A stretch of 64,000 nt of DNA from a virus. Shown in pieces: positions 24,929 through 32,561 of the stretch (the stretch's first letter is position 1; each line of letters starts with the position of its first letter). Position numbers and translations under genes: made by a program. The stretch lies in the IMG/VR virus record IMGVR_UViG_3300028581_000026, positions 1 through 64,000 of that record; one strand, written 5' to 3'. The notes beneath the pieces were generated by a model. It saw only the letters and a list, made by a program, of their open reading frames with translations, searched no databases and was not told the DNA's origin.

Positions 24929-25986
24929 TGTTCAATATTTTTTAATATGTGTGCAATAACGTCCACCGTCCATCCATTTCCCAACATTTTTCTCGCTTGA
25001 GTTGATGTGACAACATTAGTATAGTTATCAGGAATTGTTTGTAGTCGTTCCATTTCAATTAAATGTAGTTTTCTATATCTCCAAGTATTATCAACAATAT
25101 AATCCAATGGTGACTCTACTGTAACCAAACAATTACCTTTACCATTTTTCTGCTGTGCATACATCTTATGTTCTTTACTCCTAGGTGTTGAGTCCTTACC
25201 AGTTTCCTGTCTTATCTTTCTCCTCATATCTTTACCCTCTTGAGTTCTTGTTTCATAAAATGAAATTGGTGTGTTATCTGACAAATTAACAACAATTTTT
25301 TTACTATTAATTGCCTTGAAAGTTATTGCTAATTCATTCTGTTCAAAATCTATACTAGACCTTAAATTTGAAATTTTTTCATCAATTGATAACCCCATCG
25401 GTTGTTCTTCAACTATATCTTTCAACATAATTTTCTTATCAATAGGTTGGGTTACATTGGGAATGTTTGTCCAATACAATCTTCTTCTGTTTTGTGCTGA
25501 AACAAGTGCTGAATTGATTTCAATAGGTTTGACTCCCAAGACATCAGAAATCATATTTTCCCACTTCTTTAACATCTTAACGTTTTCTAGTAGAAAATAT
25601 TTTGGTTTAACTTCTTTCAGTATTCTAACATATTCCCAAAATAGATAAGATTGTCCTTGGAACTCAAATCCATCATTTTTCAATCTTAGATATTCATCCA
25701 AAGTAGTAATCTCATAATTGTCTTTTGTTGCCATACCTTTCATATTACCAGCAAAAGACAAGTTTTGACAAGGTGAACCACCAAATAAAATGTCTATTGC
25801 AGGTAGATTACTACTAGTTATTTCTTTTATGTCCCCCAATTGAATTGTATTGGGGTAATTGTGTTGTGTTACTTTAATAGCATACTTATCCACTTCTGAG
25901 GCAAAGTAATTATCATACTTTATCCCAGCACGATTCAATGCAACTTGGCCACAACTAATTCCATCAAACAGACTTAATACATTCAT
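24925..25986 (-). CDS. C5-cytosine DNA methyltransferase, paralogue of 23454
   Basis: 353 residues. The first 60 residues are nearly identical in pattern to 23454-24287 (SLFDGISCGQVALNRAGIKY). Catalytic Cys73 is in GGSPCQNLS, LLENVKML is motif VI, AQNRRRLYWTN motif VIII and MLGNGWTVDVIAHIL motif X. It is longer by about 75 residues, mostly in the target-recognition region (about 200-290), so the two enzymes probably methylate different sites. Coupled by overlap with DUF3310 upstream. Confidence 0.9.
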   Translation of the reverse strand: MNVLSLFDGISCGQVALNRAGIKYDNYFASEVDKYAIKVTQHNYPNTIQLGDIKEITSSNLPAIDILFGGSPCQNLSFAGNMKGMATKDNYEITTLDEYLRLKNDGFEFQGQSYLFWEYVRILKEVKPKYFLLENVKMLKKWENMISDVLGVKPIEINSALVSAQNRRRLYWTNIPNVTQPIDKKIMLKDIVEEQPMGLSIDEKISNLRSSIDFEQNELAITFKAINSKKIVVNLSDNTPISFYETRTQEGKDMRRKIRQETGKDSTPRSKEHKMYAQQKNGKGNCLVTVESPLDYIVDNTWRYRKLHLIEMERLQTIPDNYTNVVTSTQARKMLGNGWTVDVIAHILKNIEQ

Positions 25987-26228
25987 TTATTTTCCAATTG
26001 ATTAATATGATGTTGAAGATACCACAAGGCTTTTTTAAGGTCTTCAATTTCTTTTGATTTATCTTTCTTTCCAGCTCTACTAATATACTTTACGGTGTTA
26101 CCCAAAGCAAATCCTAATTCCCAAGCATCAATAACTTTGATGGCTTCATATACATTTGATTCTCCCCCATAATGACTGGGGTGATTGATATTTTCTTTCT
26201 TCTCCCAAGTTTTAGTTACGGTCTCCAT
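25983..26228 (-). CDS. DUF3310 protein
   Basis: 81 residues. INHPSHYGGESNVYEAIKVI, GFALGNTVKYISRAGKKD and IEDLKKALWYLQHHI match the DUF3310 (SaV-like) family, common in tailed phages and sometimes annotated as a nucleotide-kinase-like protein without firm proof. The gene sits at the head of the methyltransferase block and overlaps 24925-25986 (ATGA type). Confidence 0.85.
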   Translation of the reverse strand: METVTKTWEKKENINHPSHYGGESNVYEAIKVIDAWELGFALGNTVKYISRAGKKDKSKEIEDLKKALWYLQHHINQLENK

Positions 26229-26422
26229 TTGATTTCTTCATTTTTAGTTTTATTCATATTTTTTCCTGTTTTTTCATAATCTTGGAGAAGTTGTTCAACT
26301 ATATTATCCAAAGGATTATTTCCGTTTTCTTTTTGGGATTGATAAACGGATAAGGATACATCTTTTGTTTCCTTCCAACCTTTTGTGTTGGTCAATGTGA
26401 TTCTGATTTTTAATGATTCCAT
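26216..26422 (-). CDS. Small hypothetical protein
   Basis: 68 residues, basic, with LKIRITLTNTKGWKETKDVS as a beta hairpin and a Lys/Asn-rich tail. Overlaps the DUF3310 gene by 13 bp. No family recognised. Confidence 0.55.
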   Translation of the reverse strand: MESLKIRITLTNTKGWKETKDVSLSVYQSQKENGNNPLDNIVEQLLQDYEKTGKNMNKTKNEEIKWRP

Positions 26423-26461
26423 ATGTTTTTTAAAAATGATAAAATATTTCAGTTAAATTGT

Positions 26462-27157
26462 CTATCTAATTGTTAAGTTTTTTGATTGGAATATATAAGA
26501 CAATACCTTTCTCTTTATTAATGGAAATAACGTTTCTTCGAATGGAACGTCTTTGGAACAAAAGATATTGAACACTGGTAACTCATTCTCTTTTGATATG
26601 ATAATTTTTAATATGTTGGGATCAGTAACTTCAGTAAATGTTGTCTTGTTTGAATTCTTATACTTTCTAATATTATACTCCCAAATCTTGGTAAAATTAT
26701 TAGATTTGGTATTACAATAACCCTTCTTTGAAGTTAAGTTATCTTCGTTTAAAATGGAGGTTACTTCAATGGAATCGTAAACTACTGTCCATATTGATTT
26801 AATGATATTGAAATAATCCTGAAGTTTTGTATCACTATATTTCAATATTTCTTTTAATTCGGTTCTTTTTGGTTCTGTAAGATTGGGGATTTCTTTTGTC
26901 TTTAAATCGGTAAAACTTAATTCTTCATCAATTGATTTAAGTTTTTTATCAACATATATAATTTTTCCGTGTTTGGATATGTTTTTGATATTTGCTAAAT
27001 GGAGGGTTATTTCCGTAAACATTGGATAAACTTTCATTTCTTCCAATTGGGTATTTAATTTTTGGAAATAACCCAACAAAACATATTGTTTTTGTTCTGC
27101 ATCAATTACACCATGGAACAACCAATCTGTATCCATCAAAAACTTTAATTTCTTCAT
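26462..27157 (-). CDS. Conserved Bacteroidota-phage protein
   Basis: 231 residues starting MKKLKFLMDTDWLFHGVIDA, continuing QKQYVLLGYFQKLNTQLEEM. This opening and size recur in large phages of Bacteroidota, but I cannot assign a function. C-terminal region basic. TAG stop followed two codons later by TAA. Confidence 0.6.
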   Translation of the reverse strand: MKKLKFLMDTDWLFHGVIDAEQKQYVLLGYFQKLNTQLEEMKVYPMFTEITLHLANIKNISKHGKIIYVDKKLKSIDEELSFTDLKTKEIPNLTEPKRTELKEILKYSDTKLQDYFNIIKSIWTVVYDSIEVTSILNEDNLTSKKGYCNTKSNNFTKIWEYNIRKYKNSNKTTFTEVTDPNILKIIISKENELPVFNIFCSKDVPFEETLFPLIKRKVLSYIFQSKNLTIR

Positions 27158-27193
27158 AATACCAAATATAATTAAAGTTTTGATTAAAATAAA

Positions 27194-28540
27194 TTAATTA
27201 ATTCTCATTACAACAAATCTATGTCTTTGACCATCCGAGGTTGTAACCATTTGTTCATCATAACTCGACAAAATTCTAATTCCATCAATATCTACCATCT
27301 CTTTAGCTATTTCATCAATATCCACATAATATTTCAAATCAGCACCCATATTTGTTAGATAATCAATTGGGCTTTCACTATCAACCAATGAATCAACTTT
27401 ATCTTCAATCATTTCATCTGTTGGTTCGGTGTCAGGTTCAATACCATCAAGTTCCTCTTGAGCATTATCAATCAGTTCTTGAATTTCATCATATTTTTCA
27501 GAATATTCATCTGGGTCTTCAATTTCATCTTCCAAATTACTTTGTTGTTCTTCCAATTGACTAATATAATTTTCCAATTGTTCTTTTCTTTCTTCTTGTT
27601 CTTCTGTTAACTCAAAGTCATCAGAGTCAAACCAAGATTCTGGACTATCACGGATACTATCTTCATAATGTTCTCTCATTTCATCTCTTACTTGGTCTTC
27701 ATCAATGTATTGTGCTAAATCAACACCTTCAAGTCCAAGTTCTATCGTATATTGTAAAGCAGATTTTTCAGCGTCAGCCATAGTTCCAACAGCATATTCT
27801 TTCCCTCTATGTCCAACAACTTCAAACATACTCATCTCATAGTGTCTATATTTCATTGGTATGATAGAATATACATCGGCAACATCGTTAGTCAAATCAT
27901 CAATTTCTTCTTGTAGATTATCAATTTCATTATATAATTCTTCCCTTTCTTCGGAGTCTGGGTCTAATTCAGCACCTTGTTGTACTAATTCTTCAATTCT
28001 TTCCTTTAAAGATTCAATTTCTTCTTTCGTATCTTCATCCATTTCATCTAGTTCTCCTTCACTAACCAAATATTGGTATAAGGCATTGACTATTAGTCCT
28101 TCGTCATCTATATCAGGATTATCCAAATCCCATTCACCACTTTCTTTTCTTTCTAGGGCTAATTCCTTTTTTTCTTGTTCCTCTCGTGCAATCCTTCGTT
28201 TTTCTATGGGTGTACCCCAATCAGTAACATAACCTTTTACAATGGTTTTACCAATGTCAGATATCTTGGTATGTGATACATCTAAATTACCATAAATGTA
28301 AGCAACATTACCCAACTCAGTCATTTCTGGCATATCACTCAATTTTAAATTACCTGTTATGTAAAGTGGTTTTCCTTTGAATTTTTTAATATAAGTTGCA
28401 TCGGCTTGATAATACGCCATCTTCATTAATGTTCTATATTCATCTGGTGCCATTATATAATACTCATAATCCTCATTTTGTTCTTTCAACAATTTGATTA
28501 ACCTTTTGAATTGTTCTTCGTTTAATATTATTTTTCTCAT
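27194..28540 (-). CDS. Tagged LRR-like/coiled-coil protein
   Basis: 448 residues. MRKIILNEEQFKRLIKLLKEQ is a tag-like N-terminus. Residues about 50-110 hold two or three short LRR-like units (LYITGNLKLSDMPEM, VAYIYGNLDVSHTKISDIG), then WGTPIEKRRIAREEQ and WDLDNPDIDDEGLIVNALY. Two long acidic coiled coils follow (about 165-215 and 300-360, Glu/Gln/Leu rich) and a C-terminal domain ending VTTSDGQRHRFVVM. The GTPIEK...WDLDN linker after LRR units is familiar from LRR proteins of marine phages. Likely virion-associated. Confidence 0.65.
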   Translation of the reverse strand: MRKIILNEEQFKRLIKLLKEQNEDYEYYIMAPDEYRTLMKMAYYQADATYIKKFKGKPLYITGNLKLSDMPEMTELGNVAYIYGNLDVSHTKISDIGKTIVKGYVTDWGTPIEKRRIAREEQEKKELALERKESGEWDLDNPDIDDEGLIVNALYQYLVSEGELDEMDEDTKEEIESLKERIEELVQQGAELDPDSEEREELYNEIDNLQEEIDDLTNDVADVYSIIPMKYRHYEMSMFEVVGHRGKEYAVGTMADAEKSALQYTIELGLEGVDLAQYIDEDQVRDEMREHYEDSIRDSPESWFDSDDFELTEEQEERKEQLENYISQLEEQQSNLEDEIEDPDEYSEKYDEIQELIDNAQEELDGIEPDTEPTDEMIEDKVDSLVDSESPIDYLTNMGADLKYYVDIDEIAKEMVDIDGIRILSSYDEQMVTTSDGQRHRFVVMRIN

Positions 28541-28878
28541 AATAGTTTTCTTAATGTTCTTCTTATTTGTTCTGACATCTCTCTACCAGGATTTATATTA
28601 TCTGATTTATCATCCTTAGTTGGTTGTCCACCACCAGTTCCAATTGGTTCATATGTTACATTAGGTTCTTTATATTTGAATGGACCATCATTGAATTTGA
28701 ATGGGGGGTCATCATCGTCACAATCATAATATCCTTTTTTGCAACAATCCAACCATGTTCCCGCCATACTAAACATTTCTTGTGCTTGTTTATGATGAGG
28801 GTCTTTTCTCATTCTACCTTCATCGTGTTTAGGTTTTAATAATTTACTATATTTCTTTTTAATAAAATTAAGTCTCAT
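28537..28878 (-). CDS. Small protein with a C-terminal tag-like helix
   Basis: 113 residues. A basic N-terminus (RLNFIKKKYSKLLKPKHDEG) is followed by AGTWLDCCKKGYYDCDDDD, a Pro/Gly/Lys linker and a C-terminal EQIRRTLRKLL. The last element mimics the IRRILREE tag, placed at the other end and without the final Glu. It overlaps the tagged LRR gene by 4 bp, so it may be a partner loaded with it. Confidence 0.5.
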   Translation of the reverse strand: MRLNFIKKKYSKLLKPKHDEGRMRKDPHHKQAQEMFSMAGTWLDCCKKGYYDCDDDDPPFKFNDGPFKYKEPNVTYEPIGTGGGQPTKDDKSDNINPGREMSEQIRRTLRKLL

Positions 28879-28908
28879 TTTTCTTATTTCTTCTACTGAT
28901 ACCCCAAT

Positions 28909-29313
28909 TTATTTTGATAGTAATTCAGCAAACTCATAAAACTTGGGATCAGGTAAATGGTCATATTTTTTAATGAAATCATTTATCTTTTCTTCATTAC
29001 TATTTGATGAAAAATTTCTTTGAGCAGGTAAATCTACCCCACTTTTATATTTCTTTTTCAATTCATCTACCTTATAGTGTGCGGTATTGTATATCCTGTG
29101 TAACATATTCAAATGTTTTTTATCACAAACATTATCACTTGGTGCTAACTCATTCAAATGTTCATCTAGTTCCATCATAAAAGAATATGCTTCGTCAAAA
29201 GATGTGTAAGTATTATTTTCACCAATCGTAGGTTCGTTTAGTTTGGATTCATTTAACACCCTTTTAACCAACTTGGTTAAATCTCGTTCTGTACGTCTGA
29301 TTATTTTTCTCAT
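28909..29313 (-). CDS. Tagged helical protein
   Basis: 134 residues from ATG 29313, chosen because MRKIIRRTERDLTKLVKRVLNES is a class II tag identical in layout to those at 9857 and 55996. The body is helical (SFMMELDEHLNELAPSD, LHRIYNTAHYKVDELKKKY) without recognised motifs. An upstream extension to 29496 would be hydrophobic and unlikely. First gene of its operon, divergent from the GIY-YIG gene. Confidence 0.6.
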   Translation of the reverse strand: MRKIIRRTERDLTKLVKRVLNESKLNEPTIGENNTYTSFDEAYSFMMELDEHLNELAPSDNVCDKKHLNMLHRIYNTAHYKVDELKKKYKSGVDLPAQRNFSSNSNEEKINDFIKKYDHLPDPKFYEFAELLSK

Positions 29314-29370
29314 TAAAAAAGTATTTTTGTTTAATTTACATATAATAAATATATCAGTAATTAGATATTT

Positions 29371-29973
29371 ATGGTTATGAATATTGGGATATATAAAATA
29401 CAAAATAAAATAAACAATAAAGTTTATATTGGTAGTTCTATTGTTTTGAATAAAAGAAAGTATAAACATTTTTGGATGCTGAACAAAGGTGTTCACCCAA
29501 ACATTTATTTACAGAAATCTTATAATAAAAATGGTACTGAGGTTTTTGAATTTGAAATATTGGAATTATGTGAAGAAAATGATTTAATTTCAAGAGAAAA
29601 TTATTATATTAATTATTATAAGTCTAATGAGATGGAGTTTGGTTACAATTTAGCATTGGTTGGGGATTCAAGAAGAAATATTGTAAGCGATGAAGTTAAA
29701 ATGAAATTATCAAAACATAATCAAATTAAAAATGGTAATTTTTCAAAATATAGTTTAATCAATTTGAAAAATAATATATTTAACATTTTTGATAACTTAA
29801 AGGATGGTGCTAGATATTTATTAGATAATGGGTTCGCTAATGGTAATGAAAAAAATGTTAGACAAACATTATCAGTTTGTTTGAGGGGTAAACCAATAGA
29901 CAATGGTAATAAAAAATGTAATACAATCAGACAAACTTGTTATAGTCATAGATTTGAAATCATAAACAACTAA
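29371..29973 (+). CDS. GIY-YIG homing endonuclease-like protein
   Basis: 200 residues. NIGIYKIQNKINNKVYIGSS gives the GIY...YIG core (GIY near 6, YIGSS near 20-24). KRKYKHFWML with Arg/His, and FEFEILELCEENDLISREN supply the conserved Arg and Glu of the nuclease. The C-terminal half has a repeated basic DNA-binding-type region with an NUMOD-like pattern (FNIFDNLKDGARYLLDN). Free-standing, on the plus strand; it could promote its own spread into related phages. Confidence 0.8.
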   Translation: MVMNIGIYKIQNKINNKVYIGSSIVLNKRKYKHFWMLNKGVHPNIYLQKSYNKNGTEVFEFEILELCEENDLISRENYYINYYKSNEMEFGYNLALVGDSRRNIVSDEVKMKLSKHNQIKNGNFSKYSLINLKNNIFNIFDNLKDGARYLLDNGFANGNEKNVRQTLSVCLRGKPIDNGNKKCNTIRQTCYSHRFEIINN

Positions 29974-29987
29974 AAAACAAAACAATT

Positions 29988-30137
29988 ATGGCCGGATGTG
30001 GATGTAAAAACAAACCAGTTCAACCTACCCATTCAACTCCAGCGAATCAATCTCAGCCAAACACTCAGAATTCGCAAAGTAACACAATTCAGGAGTCAAT
30101 CAAGAAAGTCGTTGAGAAATATTATAAGAAAAAATAA
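29988..30137 (+). CDS. Small Cys/Gln-rich protein
   Basis: 49 residues: MAGCGCKNKPVQPT, then a Ser/Gln/Asn-rich linker, and a basic amphipathic helix IQESIKKVVEKYYKKK. No signal peptide. Composition and GC are higher than neighbours. Followed by an intrinsic terminator. Such MAGCGCKNK peptides recur in large Bacteroidota phages; role unknown. Confidence 0.55.
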   Translation: MAGCGCKNKPVQPTHSTPANQSQPNTQNSQSNTIQESIKKVVEKYYKKK

Positions 30138-30162
30138 TATTTTTTGATGGGGAGGTAAAATG

Positions 30163-30190
30163 AAGGGGACATTATTTGTCCCTTTTTTTA
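30163..30190 (+). terminator. Intrinsic terminator
   Basis: AGGGGACA / TGTCCCTT stem with an ATTATT loop followed by seven T residues, after the small gene ending at 30137. Confidence 0.75.
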
Positions 30191-30233
30191 TTTATATTGT
30201 CATAATTTTTTTGTATACATTAATTAAAAAATT

Positions 30234-31055
30234 ATGAAATACATAAACACATTTTCAAAGGAGGGGTTTGTTAATCTATTTGCGGATTATATAATAAAAA
30301 ATATTGACCCCATCCACAAATCACGTTTTCAAGTTATTGATTTTAAATCATTTTTGGTTGTATATGGTTCAACATCCTCTGATACTGTTTTGGACTTAAA
30401 TAAACTTAGAGACACCTTTGTTGAACAACATAAATCTTTAATTGATTTTCTAAATCTAAAACATATTAACATCATTGACTTAATTGATTATAGAGAACCA
30501 CTAAATTCAAATGAATTTCATTTCACATATTACAATAGTGATAGACCAATATTCAATCAAAAGGTAATTGATGAAGTTAATAGAGAAACAGAATATAACA
30601 AAGAGTTTTTGAATAACATAAATTATACAGACAAGTTGGAGTTAGAATTCTATTCCCCATTTATGTCTCACAACTTAACTATTGTCAATTCTACGAACTT
30701 TATGTCCGTGTCCTCATCTTTCCCTTATGGTTATAGTCTAAATCTTGGTAGGAGAGAGTTTTATTATGGGGAGTATGTCTGTAATCATCTGTTTGATATT
30801 TTGGTCACAGATAAGATTCTATTCAAATATACCTCTGATATAATTGATGATGATTTGAATGTAGATATTGTTTGTGATTCAATATATGATTTTAAAGATA
30901 TCAAATCATTGGTGCTAGATGTATTTGATTTTAACTTTAATAAGTTCGTCAATGACTATCTAAATGACTTTGATATTGAAACCGATATTACTAATCAGTT
31001 GGGCGATAAACCTTGGTTGGTTAAAGATAGAATGAAAGATTTGATTATATTTTAA
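30234..31055 (+). CDS. Hypothetical protein
   Basis: 273 residues, Asp/Asn/Phe-rich, soluble, starting MKYINTFSKEGFVNLFADY. Patterns such as KLELEFYSPFMSHNLTIVNS and LNLGRREFYYGEYVCNHLFD suggest a beta-rich middle, then an acidic C-terminal helix region. No family recognised. Own plus-strand unit between two terminators. Confidence 0.6.
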   Translation: MKYINTFSKEGFVNLFADYIIKNIDPIHKSRFQVIDFKSFLVVYGSTSSDTVLDLNKLRDTFVEQHKSLIDFLNLKHINIIDLIDYREPLNSNEFHFTYYNSDRPIFNQKVIDEVNRETEYNKEFLNNINYTDKLELEFYSPFMSHNLTIVNSTNFMSVSSSFPYGYSLNLGRREFYYGEYVCNHLFDILVTDKILFKYTSDIIDDDLNVDIVCDSIYDFKDIKSLVLDVFDFNFNKFVNDYLNDFDIETDITNQLGDKPWLVKDRMKDLIIF

Positions 31056-31060
31056 ATTAA

Positions 31061-31087
31061 AAATCCCCACCTTAGAGATGGGGATTT
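31061..31087. terminator. Bidirectional terminator
   Basis: AAATCCCCA / TGGGGATTT stem with flanking A and T runs between convergent genes 30234-31055 and 31094-31546. Confidence 0.8.
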
Positions 31088-31093
31088 TTTGTT

Positions 31094-31546
31094 TTAGTTA
31101 ATTGTGTATAACTCAAAATATACATACAATTCACCCTGAAAGTTATCAGCTCCTTCGGTTGCGGGATTTGCGTTATATAACTTAAATTCCAATCCTATAG
31201 GACCTCCAGTTGAAATCAAATAAGGTATTGCGTTATCATCACCTGTCTGACTATAATACACCGAGAACTGTACATACACATTATCTATATTACCTACAGT
31301 TAAATCCAATGCTGGATTATTGATGTAAAATGTTACATTACTAGTAAACGCGGATGTTGGTGCTGTTGCCGCTGTAATATTAGTAATGTCAATAATCCCA
31401 AATGTTGTATCTACTGTAACGGTATTAGTTACATCCAAATCCAATTCATAATGTTTAGTGTCTTTTCCAGTTACATTGATTCCGTTTACTGATAACGAAG
31501 TTGTGTCAACTGTGTCTGTGATTAATCTGTCTACTTTTAATGGCAT
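31094..31546 (-). CDS. Virion appendage-like beta protein
   Basis: 150 residues, Thr/Val/Asn-rich and almost without Lys in the middle, starting MPLKVDRLITDTVDTTSLSV. The N-terminal residues (ITDTVDTTSLSVNGINVTG) resemble the repeating strands of tail-fibre or appendage shafts, and the rest reads as a beta sandwich (TSNVTFYINNPALDLTVGN). Probably a fibre or decoration protein. Single gene between terminators; codon usage is GC-richer than neighbours, as in well-expressed structural genes. Confidence 0.6.
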   Translation of the reverse strand: MPLKVDRLITDTVDTTSLSVNGINVTGKDTKHYELDLDVTNTVTVDTTFGIIDITNITAATAPTSAFTSNVTFYINNPALDLTVGNIDNVYVQFSVYYSQTGDDNAIPYLISTGGPIGLEFKLYNANPATEGADNFQGELYVYFELYTIN

Positions 31547-31623
31547 AATTTGTTTTTTTTTAGTTTATGTTTATTTCAATATAAATATTTACAATATCAA
31601 TAAAGTCATTATAATGTGAAATC

Positions 31624-31652
31624 AAAAATCCCCACCGATTATGATGGGGATT
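31624..31652 (-). terminator. Intrinsic terminator
   Basis: AATCCCCA / TGGGGATT stem (loop CCGATTATGA) directly downstream of the glutaredoxin-like gene, with a T-run on the minus strand. Confidence 0.75.
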
Positions 31653-31655
31653 GTT

Positions 31656-31943
31656 TTACATTAAGAACTTTTTAATTATTTCAAGACCTTCCTCCAATTC
31701 ATTGAAATCAACCTCTGGAGCAAATAACATTGGTATTGGTTCATCTGATTCACTTTCATCAACCAACATAAATGATGGAACGTAATCCTTACCAGTTAAT
31801 TCAACAAAGATGTCAAACTCATCACTATACTCATCAATGTCCCTATCGTAAAAATGAATTCCATTATCTTTTAACATTTGTTTGAAGACTACACAATGGG
31901 GGCATCCCTTCATTGTATATAGGATTACCAACTTATTATCCAT
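31656..31943 (-). CDS. Glutaredoxin-like protein (CPHC)
   Basis: 95 residues. LVILYTMKGCPHCVVFKQML has the active-site CPHC at 14-17 after the first strand; YDRDIDEYSDEFDIF follows as in glutaredoxins, and VPSFMLV carries the cis-Pro. The C-terminus is acidic. It probably reduces a phage or host disulfide enzyme such as ribonucleotide reductase. Coupled to the thioredoxin gene upstream. Confidence 0.8.
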   Translation of the reverse strand: MDNKLVILYTMKGCPHCVVFKQMLKDNGIHFYDRDIDEYSDEFDIFVELTGKDYVPSFMLVDESESDEPIPMLFAPEVDFNELEEGLEIIKKFLM

Positions 31944-32244
31944 TGATTAAGTTTTTAACGATTGTATTTAATTCTCCTTCAGTCATTATTCCCGACTTAG
32001 TAAATACTTCCCCACCATTATTAAATGCCTTTGTTGTTGGTACAGCTCTGACACCTAATTCTATGGCATAGTCCCCATTGTGTTCAACGTTCATTGTGTA
32101 CATAGGTATTTGAGAGTTTTCGGAAACTTTCTCAAATGTTGGTTTATACATTTTACATGGGCCGCAAAAGGACACCCAAAAGTCAACTATGACTTGTTCC
32201 CCATTATTAATCTTTGACTTTAATTCTTCACTTGTAATTTCCAT
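31936..32244 (-). CDS. Thioredoxin
   Basis: 102 residues. VIVDFWVSFCGPCKMYKP places CGPC at 27-30; RAVPTTKAFNNG gives the cis-Pro strand, followed by the usual final strand-helix. Cytoplasmic dithiol reductase. Two redox proteins in tandem suggest a dedicated electron supply for a phage enzyme outside the window. Overlaps 31656-31943 by 8 bp. Confidence 0.9.
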   Translation of the reverse strand: MEITSEELKSKINNGEQVIVDFWVSFCGPCKMYKPTFEKVSENSQIPMYTMNVEHNGDYAIELGVRAVPTTKAFNNGGEVFTKSGIMTEGELNTIVKNLING

Positions 32245-32561
32245 TATTTGTTTAATTTTATAAGATTATGTAATGTAAATTCGGCAACATTCAATCTGTC
32301 TACCGTAGTAAAAATAAATATATTAATACCCCCTTTTATGTAAATAAGAATTCCACTTGAGTCATATTCGACTAGTCTGTCCACCTCAACAATCTTATAG
32401 TCAATGACTTCCTTATTCACATATATAAGATATGATTTGTTAAGGAATTTCTCAATTTTTTCCTTATCAATTTTTTCATTTTCAAGATATAAAATTGATG
32501 GTTCAACCTTATATCTTTCCTTGAAAATTCTGGTTATTCGTTCATCAAAAGAGTAGTTCAT
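32244..32561 (-). CDS. Hypothetical protein
   Basis: 105 residues with an alpha/beta pattern (FLNKSYLIYVNKEVIDYKIV, SSGILIYIKGGINIFIFTTV). No family recognised. Overlaps both neighbours (ATG coupling with the thioredoxin gene; 17 bp with 32545-34260). Confidence 0.55.
   Translation of the reverse strand: MNYSFDERITRIFKERYKVEPSILYLENEKIDKEKIEKFLNKSYLIYVNKEVIDYKIVEVDRLVEYDSSGILIYIKGGINIFIFTTVDRLNVAEFTLHNLIKLNK

Noticed and set aside
27861-28232. 123-codon Ser-rich plus-strand ORF
   Set aside because: Antisense of the Glu-rich coiled coil of 27194-28540, which yields Ser/Phe runs by codon complementarity.
29313-29496. N-terminal extension of the tagged gene at 28909
   Set aside because: The extension is hydrophobic and AT-driven, and the tag class II motif starts exactly at ATG 29313.
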